A stretch of DNA of 20,225 nt from an uncultured Candidatus Saccharibacteria bacterium (GCA_938038145.1 CALHQU010000042.1:1-20225); one strand, 5' to 3'. Shown: positions 14,156 through 20,225, counted from the first letter of the stretch. Notes: generated by a model from the sequence alone, not told the origin. Translations and numbers: made by a program.

Positions 14156-14245
14156 ATGTCTAAGGTAGTTGAAAAGTTAAACCTGAGTGATTCGGCGTTA
14201 AAGTTAGAGTTAGAAAATTCGTCGGTTTTGGGCTATGGTGGGTAA
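14156..14245 (+). pseudogene. Diverged copy of the lepA-C head (29-codon remnant)
   Basis: From ATG 14156 to TAA 14245 a 29-codon frame encodes V-E-K-L-N-L-S-D-S-A-L-K, then N-S-S-V-L-G-Y-G-G and stop. The intact lepA-C at about 15061-15140 encodes I-E-K-L-S-L-S-D-S-A-L-Q, then N-S-P-V-L-G-Y-G-V. The match covers about 27 codons and ends abruptly after TATGGTG. Both synonymous and amino acid changes are present, and the leading LepA-C residues (PLPGYKEVKP...) are missing. It is too short to function as LepA, but has its own start codon and -10 box, so a peptide cannot be ruled out. Confidence 0.8.
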
Positions 14246-14269
14246 AAATATAAAAGCCTTAATTGAACT

Positions 14270-14839
14270 ATGACCTCAAAAGAAAATATCCTTAGGAAAT
14301 GGCGCACTATATCGTCGCGCACTGTATTCGAATATTCTCGATTAACTGTAGTGGAAGACATGGTAAAATTGCCTAATGGTAATATAATTCGTTATATCCA
14401 CTACCCTTATTGTGGGTATGGCGGAGTAGTTGTAGTGTGTCGTCGTGGCGACACTATCCTTGTGCAGCAAGAATATTCTTATCCTGTGGATGAGGTATTA
14501 TATCAGCTACCAGGTGGTAAAATTGAGGTGGGCGAGGACGCTTGCGCAGCTGCGCGGCGAGAGTTGGCCGAGGAGTCTGGTGTCGCTATGAATAATTTGC
14601 GAGAATGTGGATGGTTCTATCCTGACAACCGTCGTACTAACGCCAAGCTCCACGTGGTCTACGGGGAATATTCTGGAGTAGATTATCAACATCAACCGGA
14701 CGACACTGAGCAAATTATCTCGCAATGGTTGCCGATCGCCGACGTGCAGAGTATGATTGACGCAGGCAATATTACTAATTATGCTATGCTGGCGGCATGG
14801 GCAATAGTGGATCATCAGTTGTTTTCGCGAAAAAAATAG
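14270..14839 (+). CDS. NUDIX hydrolase, ADP-ribose pyrophosphatase-like
   Basis: Third cargo gene in the lepA insert, a 189-aa hydrolase of nucleoside diphosphates linked to another moiety. Seen: an N-terminal strand-rich region with VKLPNGNIIRYIHYPY (about 32-47), typical of NudF/ADPRase-type enzymes, then VVVVCRRGDTILVQQEYSYPVDEVLYQLPGG, and a complete Nudix box at 83-105 (G83, E89, R97-E98, E101-E102, G104). The E-x-PGG-K signature before the box is of ADP-ribose pyrophosphatase type (YQLPGGKIE). A TATAAA sequence 15 nt before the ATG may be its -10. It ends before the lepA-C promoter. The substrate is inferred from family resemblance only. Confidence 0.88.
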   Translation: MTSKENILRKWRTISSRTVFEYSRLTVVEDMVKLPNGNIIRYIHYPYCGYGGVVVVCRRGDTILVQQEYSYPVDEVLYQLPGGKIEVGEDACAAARRELAEESGVAMNNLRECGWFYPDNRRTNAKLHVVYGEYSGVDYQHQPDDTEQIISQWLPIADVQSMIDAGNITNYAMLAAWAIVDHQLFSRKK

Positions 14840-14927
14840 AGCTAGACGTTAGCGAAAAAAAGTATATTCTACAATTAGCAAAAGACGAAACTGCATACCG
14901 GAAGACGATCTTTATCCATAATAAAAA

Positions 14928-14936
14928 TGGTATAAT
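14928..14936 (+). promoter_or_regulatory. Extended -10 promoter of the lepA C-terminal half
   Basis: TGGTATAAT at 14928-14936, in the context AAAAATGGTATAATATC, lies 13 nt before the proposed lepA-C ATG at 14950. A GAGG lies at 14945-14948, too close to the ATG for a good Shine-Dalgarno. Confidence 0.55.
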
Positions 14937-14949
14937 ATCTACCGAGGAT

Positions 14950-15912
14950 ATGATCAAAGAAATTACCGTCCAACCACTTCCAGGTTATAAAGAAGTTAAG
15001 CCCTTCGTTTATGCGGGGTTTTTCCCAGTGTCCAATGAAGACTATAACGATTTGAAAGAGGCAATTGAAAAGTTGAGCCTGAGCGATTCGGCGTTACAGT
15101 TCGAGCCGGAGAATTCGCCGGTTTTGGGTTATGGTGTGCGAATCGGTTTTTTGGGATTGCTACATATGGACATTATTCGCGAGCGATTGGAGCGTGAATA
15201 TAATTTGGATTTAATTGTGACCAATCCGAGTACTGATTATCAAGTTAGTTTGACGAATGGCGAGGAGTTGGATATCAAGTCTGCTAGTGAATTGCCCGAC
15301 CCAGCGCAGATAAAAGAGATTCGTGAGCCGTGGATTGATGGTGAAATTGTTGTGCCGCAGGATTATATTGGTGCGGTGATTCAGCTGATTGTGAGTAAGC
15401 GTGGTCGCCAGAAAAACCTGAGTTATATTGACGAGCGGGCGCTGATTTCATTTGCGGCGCCACTTGCGAATTTGTTGACGGATTTTTATGACCAATTGAA
15501 GTCGATCACCAGCGGCTACGGTTCGTTTAATTATGAGTTAGCGGATTATCAAGTGGAAGATTTGGTGCGAGTTGATTTTTATGTAGCGGGTGAGATGGTT
15601 GATTCGTTGAGCGTAATGTGCCATCGGTCGGAATCGCAGCATTTGGGACGCGAGATTGTTAAGAAGTTGAAAGAAGTCGTGCCTCGTCAGAGTTTTGAGG
15701 TTTCATTGCAAGCGGCAATTGGCGGTAAATTTATTGCCAGGGAAAATATCGGCGCTTATCGAAAAGATGTTACGGGCTATCTTTACGGCGGCGATGTCAG
15801 TCGTAAAAAGAAGCTTCTCGCCAAGCAGGCGCGTGGTAAAAAACGAATGAAACGCTTTGGTAAAGTCGACATACCGAGCGAAGCGTTTATGGTAATGTTG
15901 AAAAGGGACTAA
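14950..15912 (+). CDS. lepA: Elongation factor 4 (LepA), C-terminal half: domains III-V and CTD
   Basis: Encodes the rest of EF4. It begins MIKEITVQ and enters recognisable LepA at PLPGYKEVKPFVYAGFFPV, followed by ENSPVLGYGVRIGFLGLLHMDI, YASL-type GYGSFNYELADYQ, HRSESQHLGREIVKKLKEVVPRQSF, and the LepA-specific C-terminus YGGDVSRKKKLLAKQARGKKRM. With this start the protein is 320 aa, and 276 plus 320 gives 596, matching a full LepA of about 600. An upstream in-frame ATG at 14797 would overlap the NUDIX gene by 43 nt and add residues unlike LepA, so I prefer 14950, which follows an extended -10 box. Conserved positions look intact, suggesting a functional half rather than a decaying fragment. 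Confidence 0.85.
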   Translation: MIKEITVQPLPGYKEVKPFVYAGFFPVSNEDYNDLKEAIEKLSLSDSALQFEPENSPVLGYGVRIGFLGLLHMDIIRERLEREYNLDLIVTNPSTDYQVSLTNGEELDIKSASELPDPAQIKEIREPWIDGEIVVPQDYIGAVIQLIVSKRGRQKNLSYIDERALISFAAPLANLLTDFYDQLKSITSGYGSFNYELADYQVEDLVRVDFYVAGEMVDSLSVMCHRSESQHLGREIVKKLKEVVPRQSFEVSLQAAIGGKFIARENIGAYRKDVTGYLYGGDVSRKKKLLAKQARGKKRMKRFGKVDIPSEAFMVMLKRD

Positions 15913-15914
15913 CT

Positions 15915-16373
15915 ATGAAAAAACCTATTGTTTATATTGATATGGATGGTGTTTTGGCGGATTTCAAATCTGCTTTAACAAAGATATCGCCTGAGTTGAC
16001 CGATGAGTTTGCTGGTCAGCACGATAATATTCCAGGAATTTTTTCTTTGATGAATCCAGTGCCCGGAGCTATCGAGGCGGTTTACGCCCTGAAAGACAAA
16101 TACGATTTATACATTTTATCTTCTTCTCCGTGGGAAAATCCGACGGCTTTGGGCGATAAGTTGGAGTGGGTGAAAAAGTATTTTGGCGGCGAAGGTTCGG
16201 ATAATGTTTTCTTCCGTAAGGTTATTTTTTCGTCAGCAAAGAATTTGAGTCGAGGCGATATTTTGATTGACGATCGGACGGCGAACGGTGCGGGCGAGTT
16301 TTCTGGTCGGCTTATTCGTTTTGGAAGTTCTGAATTTCTCAATTGGCAATCTGTACTTGATGAGTTATTATAG
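15915..16373 (+). CDS. 5'(3')-deoxyribonucleotidase, HAD family (NT5C-like)
   Basis: HAD phosphatase that would remove phosphate from dNMPs (mainly dUMP/dTMP in the known family). Seen: motif I DMDGVLADF (9-17) with nucleophile Asp9 and general acid Asp11, motif II in LYILSSSPWENPTALGDKLEWVKKYFG (about 69-95), where S-S-x-P and N-P are typical of the deoxyribonucleotidases, and motif IV DILIDDRTANG (about 116-126). The 152-aa length fits minimal bacterial members. It starts 2 nt after the lepA-C stop, so it is in the same transcript, and is followed after 9 nt by a guanylate kinase-like gene, which suggests a nucleotide-metabolism operon. Confidence 0.85.
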   Translation: MKKPIVYIDMDGVLADFKSALTKISPELTDEFAGQHDNIPGIFSLMNPVPGAIEAVYALKDKYDLYILSSSPWENPTALGDKLEWVKKYFGGEGSDNVFFRKVIFSSAKNLSRGDILIDDRTANGAGEFSGRLIRFGSSEFLNWQSVLDELL

Positions 16374-16382
16374 GTAAATATT

Positions 16383-17093
16383 ATGTCAAGTATTGAAGAT
16401 CTTATTACAAATTATCAGCCAACTGAATCAACAATTGAGTTGGTTAAAAGTACGAAAATTGCGCTGCTTGCGGGAATTTCTGGTGCAGGCAAAGACACGA
16501 TAAAAAAACAATTACTGAAGTCTCCAGAGTTTCGCGATATCGTTTCTCATACTACGCGCGCGCCACGCACAAATAATGGATGTGCCGAGCAAGATGGAAT
16601 TGATTATCATTTTATTGATCCACAAACTGCCGAAAATATGCTACAAAATAATGAATTTATTGAGGCAAAGTTTGTCCACGGTACAGTTTATGGGACGTCG
16701 GTGGCTGAGCTGAAATTAGCGCACGATCAGAACCGCGTGGCAATTACCGACATTGACGTTCAGGGCGTGGAGGAATATGAGCGACTGGCGCCAGATAGCA
16801 TTGCGATTTTTATTGTGCCGCCAAATAGCCAAACTTGGATTGAGCGATTAAAAAAGCGTTACGCAACTGAAGAAGATTTTCAAGCGGAGTGGCCGAAGCG
16901 TCACGCCTCGGCGATAAAAGAGTTGGCTTACGCGCTTGAAGTTCCGTATTATCACGTGATTATTAATGACGATTTGGAGCGAGCAATTCGAGTGACCGAG
17001 GAAATTATTTTGCGCGGCGACGTGTTTAAGCGTCAGGATGATGAGGCGCGTTTGGTAGCTCGAAATCTCCTCAATGATATAATTAATCTATGA
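16383..17093 (+). CDS. gmk: Guanylate kinase-like protein
   Basis: Expected to phosphorylate GMP/dGMP to the diphosphate. Seen: P-loop GISGAGKDT (31-39), the GMP-binding VSHTTRAPRTNN (about 54-65) and DYHFI (about 74-78), E-F-I-E-A-K-F-V-HGTVYGTS (family E-x-A-x-V-H-G-x-x-Y-G-T), DIDVQGVEEY (family D-I-D-V-Q-G-A), and a lid region with WIERLKKRYATEEDF. An N-terminal extension of about 24 residues precedes the core. The P-loop has Asp where guanylate kinases usually have Ser or Gly (GxGKS/G-T), which may alter but not abolish function. Its stop overlaps the ATG of the next gene (ATGA). Confidence 0.85.
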   Translation: MSSIEDLITNYQPTESTIELVKSTKIALLAGISGAGKDTIKKQLLKSPEFRDIVSHTTRAPRTNNGCAEQDGIDYHFIDPQTAENMLQNNEFIEAKFVHGTVYGTSVAELKLAHDQNRVAITDIDVQGVEEYERLAPDSIAIFIVPPNSQTWIERLKKRYATEEDFQAEWPKRHASAIKELAYALEVPYYHVIINDDLERAIRVTEEIILRGDVFKRQDDEARLVARNLLNDIINL

Positions 17094-18457
17094 GTTCAGT
17101 AAAAACTCCAAAAAAAATAGCAGCCAGGCAAGATCATTCTTCGAAGACCTTGACTACATTGTTAGACCAATCCTTTTTTATCTTTGCGGGTTTGGCGTCG
17201 TTTTGGTTAGCGTGGTTGGTACTTAGAGAAGGTTGGGCGACGGGCGGCTGGTGGCTGGTTGGCTTGTTCTTTGTTGTGTGGATAATTGTGGCATATTTGG
17301 CGTTGCCTAGACTTCATCGAATTTTGAGCAATATGTACGTGCCGAACTATTTTATCGGCAGGACGCGAACGGCGGACGGAGTATTAAGTGACCCTGTCAA
17401 TTTGAGTGTGCGCGGCTCGGAAGAAAAGCTCCATAAGGCAATGACTGAGGCTGGCTGGGTTTTGGCGGATGACATAACTCCAAGATCAGCTTGGAAAATG
17501 GTGCTTACGGTGCTGAGTGGTCGTAGTTATCCAAATGCACCAGTGTCGCCAGCATTTTTATTTGGCAGACGGCAGGACTTTGCTTATCAGCAGGAAGTTG
17601 ACGGCAATCCAAGGCGTCGTCATCATGTTAGGTTTTGGCGATGTCCAACTGGCTGGCTTCTTCCTGGTGGTCATCGGGTTGATTGGTTGGCGGCTGGTAC
17701 GTACGATAAAAGTGTTGGCTTTTCTTTGTTTACTTTTCAGTTCACGCATAAAATTGACGAGAATATTGATATTGAACGAGATTATATCATTGAGTCGGTT
17801 AAAAGTAACAATAAAAATGTTAGAGTGACGATATTAAAGGATTTTTCAACGGGTTATCATTCGCGCAACGGTTTCGGAGATGCTATTCGCACTGATGGCG
17901 ATTTGCCGATTTTGGAAGTCGGTCGGATAAAGACTGACGATAATGTCACGGCTTCAACACGGCTCGGGGTGATTATGGACGGCACAATTTATGATCGTCA
18001 TCCGCGAAATCACGAAACCTTATTGGAAGAGCTTTGGGGCCGCCGACCACCGCAGATTTTAATTGGCGGCGGACTGATGATTCTGGCGTCGTTGTTTACA
18101 ATCGGGCAAATGTTGGTGGACTTTTCTAGCTGGCCGACGACTTTGGTGCAAGTTGCGAATATTGACGGAATTGATATAAATGCTGCGAATACCATGTTGT
18201 CGATGATGGCTGGCTTTAATGTACTGTTGGTCGTGGCGGAAATCGTGCTGGTTGGGCTGCTGCTTCGAGGAAGTAGCCGAGCACGAATCTCACTACTTTC
18301 TGTGGCGACATTAGCTATCGTTACCGAATCTTTATCTGTGACAATTGGGCGAATTAATGCGTCGATTATGTTGCTTTTGATTTCGATTGGTGTGCATATT
18401 ATGATCATGATGTTGTTCTCTTCAGATGCAGCGCGCTACTTTACGGAAAGGCGATAA
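17090..18457 (+). CDS. Membrane protein with LssY C-terminal-like domain
   Basis: A 455-aa protein. Seen: TM helices at about 30-48 and 52-75, a soluble domain of about 230 residues, then four TM helices at about 320-342, 360-385, 393-412 and 420-440. The soluble domain contains VNLSVRGSEEKLHKAMTEAGW, APVSPAFLFGRRQDFAYQ, RHHVRFWRCP and FTHKIDENIDIERDYI, a pattern I associate with the LssY C-terminal domain (LNLALRGS, A-GW, PTAPVSPLYLFGRxQDLAFQ, RHHVRFW, THKIDxxIDxERDYL). The function of that domain is not established; it occurs with type I secretion and PAP2 proteins. The gene overlaps the guanylate kinase stop by 4 nt and ends just before the CIRCE element. Confidence 0.78.
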   Translation: MSSVKTPKKIAARQDHSSKTLTTLLDQSFFIFAGLASFWLAWLVLREGWATGGWWLVGLFFVVWIIVAYLALPRLHRILSNMYVPNYFIGRTRTADGVLSDPVNLSVRGSEEKLHKAMTEAGWVLADDITPRSAWKMVLTVLSGRSYPNAPVSPAFLFGRRQDFAYQQEVDGNPRRRHHVRFWRCPTGWLLPGGHRVDWLAAGTYDKSVGFSLFTFQFTHKIDENIDIERDYIIESVKSNNKNVRVTILKDFSTGYHSRNGFGDAIRTDGDLPILEVGRIKTDDNVTASTRLGVIMDGTIYDRHPRNHETLLEELWGRRPPQILIGGGLMILASLFTIGQMLVDFSSWPTTLVQVANIDGIDINAANTMLSMMAGFNVLLVVAEIVLVGLLLRGSSRARISLLSVATLAIVTESLSVTIGRINASIMLLLISIGVHIMIMMLFSSDAARYFTERR

Positions 18458-18460
18458 GGC

Positions 18461-18487
18461 TTGGCACTCTGCTTGTATGAGTGCTAG
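18461..18487. promoter_or_regulatory. CIRCE operator of hrcA-grpE
   Basis: Inverted repeat TTGGCACTC, 9-nt spacer, GAGTGCTAG, against the consensus TTAGCACTC-N9-GAGTGCTAA. Only one consensus position differs in each arm. This is the HrcA binding site, and here it covers the -35 region of the hrcA promoter. Confidence 0.95.
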
Positions 18488-18501
18488 ATTTGCGATATAA
18501 T
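18473..18501 (+). promoter_or_regulatory. hrcA-grpE promoter embedded in CIRCE
   Basis: -35 TTGTAT (18473-18478), 17 nt, -10 TATAAT (18496-18501), then 6 nt to the hrcA ATG. The -35 lies in the CIRCE spacer and the right CIRCE arm lies between -35 and -10, so HrcA binding would block RNA polymerase directly. Confidence 0.8.
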
Positions 18502-18507
18502 TGGACT

Positions 18508-19218
18508 ATGACCGAACGTCAACAAGCAATCCTTGTCGCTATTATTGAGCAATACGCTGAAATTGCGGCGCCAGTTGGTAGCGTAACGCTAGCCAAACTG
18601 TTTGGCGTGAGTAGCGCCACTATTCGTAGTGAAATGGCAAAACTTGAGGAGATGGGATTTATTGAGGCGCCGCACACGAGCGCGGGTCGAATTCCGACAG
18701 ATAAGGGATATCGTTTTTATGTCAATGGAATCACGGCAGCGCAAATGACAGAATTGCCGAGCGGTATTGATAACAGCACGAAGGCAATTGAGGCGCACGT
18801 CAATTCAAATGTTGATACTTCAGACAAAGCAATTCGTCGAGCGGTTGATGGTTTAGTGGAAATGACTGGCAATTTTGGTTTTGCGTCATTTGGCTCGAGT
18901 TTGTATATGAACGGAATGACTCAGTTATTCAGCCAGCCAGAGTTTGGCGATGGCGATCACGTCCAGGCGGTTGCTAAATTGATTGACAATATCGAACCGT
19001 GGCTACGTGAAGCGGCGCCGGACGAACCGCTAAATGTGTTTATTGGTAGCGAAAATCCAATCGGTAAAAGCAGTGGCGCTACGTTGATTATAAGTAAATT
19101 TAAGTCATCGTCTGGTGGTGATAATTACATCGGTGTGATTGGTCCGACGCGACAAAATTATCGTCGAACGATGGAGCTGGTGCGTCGTACGGGCGCGATG
19201 CTGGAAGAAGTCTTGTAG
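18508..19218 (+). CDS. hrcA: Heat-inducible transcription repressor HrcA (compact form)
   Basis: HrcA represses heat-shock operons by binding CIRCE and is folded by chaperonin. Seen: N-terminal winged helix (about 1-75) with AAPVGSVTLAKLFGVSSATIRSEMAKLEEMGFIEAPHTSAGRIPTDKGYRFYV condensed here as the family signature, then a GAF-like C-terminal region with GSENPIGKSSGATLIISKF and GVIGPTRQNYRRTMELV (family G-P-x-R-M-x-Y). The 236-aa length is short compared with about 340 in Bacillus, so part of the central inserted domain is missing. An in-frame GTG at 18481 was rejected because the promoter lies inside that extension. ATG 18508 is 6 nt after TATAAT. grpE follows after 18 nt. Confidence 0.94.
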   Translation: MTERQQAILVAIIEQYAEIAAPVGSVTLAKLFGVSSATIRSEMAKLEEMGFIEAPHTSAGRIPTDKGYRFYVNGITAAQMTELPSGIDNSTKAIEAHVNSNVDTSDKAIRRAVDGLVEMTGNFGFASFGSSLYMNGMTQLFSQPEFGDGDHVQAVAKLIDNIEPWLREAAPDEPLNVFIGSENPIGKSSGATLIISKFKSSSGGDNYIGVIGPTRQNYRRTMELVRRTGAMLEEVL

Positions 19219-19236
19219 TGGCTAAAAGGAGGAAAA

Positions 19237-19701
19237 ATGACGAAGAATAAAAAAGCTGAAGATTTAGAGAAAGAAATTGCTGAGCTGACGTCGGATCTGC
19301 AGCGGACTCGAGCGGATTTTGAGAATTATCGTAAGCGCGTGGACGCGGAAAAACAATCAGCGCACGAGTTGGGTCAAACTAAGTCGGTGATGAAATTATT
19401 GCCAGTTATTGATACAATTGAGCGAGCTGTTGCCAACGTCCCAGAGGAACTTCAAGATAATGCGTGGGTTAAGGGCGTGGCTGGTCTGAGTAAGCAGCTT
19501 GACAAGCAGTTGAAGGAGATTGGTTTGGAGAAAATTGACGCCAAACCCGGAACTTTGTTTAATCCTGAATTTCATCAGGCTGTTCAATTTGACGAATCGA
19601 CGGATGGCGATAAGGAGGTTATTGCTGAGGAACTTCGCGCCGGCTATACTTTGAACGGTTCAGTTATTCGCGACGCAATGGTAAAAGTCACTCGTCAGTA
19701 A
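19237..19701 (+). CDS. grpE: GrpE nucleotide exchange factor for DnaK
   Basis: Cytoplasmic cofactor that releases ADP from DnaK. Seen: an N-terminal long helix (about 5-45, EKEIAELTSDLQRTRADFENYRKR), in which R-A-D-F-E-N-Y-R-K-R is the family signature, a helical middle (LLPVIDTIERAV), and the C-terminal beta domain with LFNPEFHQAVQFDE and GYTLNGSVIRDAMVKV (family G-Y-x-L-x-x-R-V-I-R-P-A-x-V-x-V). It is 154 aa with a short N-terminal extension. Its ribosome binding site AAGGAGG is excellent. It is co-transcribed with hrcA under CIRCE and followed by a terminator, so dnaK and dnaJ are not in this operon. Confidence 0.95.
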   Translation: MTKNKKAEDLEKEIAELTSDLQRTRADFENYRKRVDAEKQSAHELGQTKSVMKLLPVIDTIERAVANVPEELQDNAWVKGVAGLSKQLDKQLKEIGLEKIDAKPGTLFNPEFHQAVQFDESTDGDKEVIAEELRAGYTLNGSVIRDAMVKVTRQ

Positions 19702-19724
19702 TAGACGTTTATAATGAAATAAGT

Positions 19725-19754
19725 GCGCTACTTGTTTTTGGAGTGGCGCTTTTT
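19725..19754 (+). terminator. Terminator after grpE
   Basis: Stem GCGCTACT (19725-19732) pairs with AGTGGCGC (19742-19749) with one G-U pair around a 9-nt T-rich loop, followed by TTTTT. It overlaps the 3' end of the convergent small gene. Confidence 0.8.
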
Positions 19755-20006
19755 ATTTATCAATAGAATAATTGCAATAACGATCAGAGATACACCGATT
19801 GCAAGACCTATAAATAAAGATTCTCCGGTGTTTTCGAGAAGATTACCAGATTGTGTAACAGTCTGATATGAAGTACTACTTCCTTGATGGCTTTCTTGGT
19901 GACCAGTAGTAGTACATGGCTGACCGTTAGTATAACTGCCTGCGCCGTAGCTACTACAGTTATAAGTGGCAGAAAAATTGTGAAATATAATTCGATTACT
20001 CATCAT
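19728..20006 (-). CDS. Small tail-anchored protein with LxNTG-like sorting motif
   Basis: A 92-aa protein. Residues about 1-50 are Ser/Thr/Gln/Gly/Tyr-rich with two Cys (FSATYNCSSYGAG...NGQPCTTTG). Then NLLENTG (about 54-60), a hydrophobic helix (about 62-84, SLFIGLAIGVSLIVIAIILLI), and a basic tail (NKKRHSKNK). The order of LxxTG-like motif, TM and basic tail is that of cell-wall sorting signals, here LENTG rather than LPxTG. No N-terminal signal peptide is visible, so export would have to rely on the C-terminal anchor, or the start is misplaced. I have no firm family. A TATAAA box about 20 nt before the ATG could be its promoter. Confidence 0.65.
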   Translation of the reverse strand: MMSNRIIFHNFSATYNCSSYGAGSYTNGQPCTTTGHQESHQGSSTSYQTVTQSGNLLENTGESLFIGLAIGVSLIVIAIILLINKKRHSKNK

Positions 20007-20013
20007 GACTCTA

Positions 20014-20041
20014 TTGATTTTATAAGCATTACTACTATAAT
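20014..20041 (+). promoter_or_regulatory. Promoter of tatA
   Basis: TTGATT (20014-20019), 16 nt, TATAAT (20036-20041), followed by a leader of about 30 nt with AAGGGGG (20064-20070) 7 nt before the ATG. Confidence 0.6.
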
Positions 20042-20077
20042 AGAGGAGTAATACTATAAAAACAAGGGGGATGTGTT

Positions 20078-20225
20078 ATGCCACAGATTGGCGTTCCGGA
20101 GCTGGTTGTAATACTAGTTATTTTACTTATATTGTTTGGTGCAAAAAGATTGCCCGAGTTGGCGCGAAGTATCGGTTCATCGGCAAGAGAGCTAAAGACA
20201 GCGTTCAAGGAGGATGATGAAAAGA
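20078..20225 (+). CDS. tatA: Twin-arginine translocase subunit TatA/TatE (cut by window edge)
   Basis: The first 49 codons are visible. Seen: MPQIGVPELVVILVILLILFGAKRLPELARSIGSSARELK by inspection in parts, namely an N-terminal TM helix (about 5-20), the hinge FGAKRLPELARSIG that matches the F-G-x-x-K-L-P-E-L-A-R-S-x-G signature, then an amphipathic helix running into acidic residues (KEDDEK). TatA forms the pore-like assembly of the Tat pathway, which exports folded proteins. TatA and TatE cannot be told apart here, and tatC would be expected outside the window on the right. Confidence 0.92.
   Translation, partial: MPQIGVPELVVILVILLILFGAKRLPELARSIGSSARELKTAFKEDDEK

Noticed and set aside
14797..14949. 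N-terminal extension of the lepA-C frame from ATG 14797
   Set aside because: It overlaps the NUDIX gene by 43 nt in another frame, its residues do not resemble LepA, and an extended -10 promoter lies inside it at 14928-14936.
13102..14949. Insert in lepA as a transposon, intein or group I/II intron
   Set aside because: No transposase, integrase, endonuclease, reverse transcriptase or intein splice motifs are visible, no terminal inverted repeats were found, and lepA-N ends in a stop codon.
18481..18507. GTG 18481 as the hrcA start
   Set aside because: The segment contains the right CIRCE arm and the -10 box, and known HrcA proteins start near the MTERQ position (18508).

Overview
The window looks like chromosomal DNA of a small-genome member of the Candidate Phyla Radiation (Patescibacteria), most likely Saccharibacteria (TM7). 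This is inferred from compact AT-rich genes, short or minimal versions of core proteins (TilS, HrcA), small conserved proteins of a type I associate with Patescibacteria, and TGA used as an ordinary stop (which argues against the TGA=Gly lineages Gracilibacteria and SR1). No rRNA or marker tree was available to confirm this.

Layout. 1-2582: the start of an MscS-like channel (minus, cut by the left edge), trmB, a MazG-like pyrophosphohydrolase, and convergent murC. 2667-4181: three poorly known genes (two-TM protein, 68-aa conserved protein, charged low-complexity protein), ending at a bidirectional terminator. 4239-7804: three tRNA genes on the minus strand, all with anticodon CAU (initiator fMet, probable Ile2, probable elongator Met). 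Between them lie an FtsB/DivIC-like gene and a three-gene operon (membrane protein, lone ATP-cone protein, flavin oxidoreductase without its redox cysteines). 7879-12271: tilS, ftsH, murJ. 12271-15912: lepA (EF4) split into two ORFs at the domain II/III boundary, with an insert of about 1.8 kb holding MazG-like, unknown and NUDIX genes plus two diverged copies of lepA junction sequence. 15915-18457: a 5'(3')-deoxyribonucleotidase, a guanylate kinase-like protein and an LssY-C membrane protein. 18461-20225: CIRCE-controlled hrcA-grpE, a small LxNTG-type surface protein on the minus strand, and the start of tatA/E.

The main candidate for an undescribed system is the split lepA locus. The two halves together have the length of one intact LepA, the break falls in an interdomain linker, and the C half has its own extended -10 promoter. 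The insert contains junction copies that ended at the same split-gene stop codon and differ mainly by synonymous changes. This suggests the split is old and that the site gains or exchanges cargo genes by recombination between lepA-derived ends. Secondary candidates are the cysteine-less flavoprotein operon, the CAU-tRNA cluster beside tilS, a non-canonical initiator tRNA, and a recurrent promoter layout (-10 box about 6 nt before the start codon) implying widespread leaderless mRNAs.
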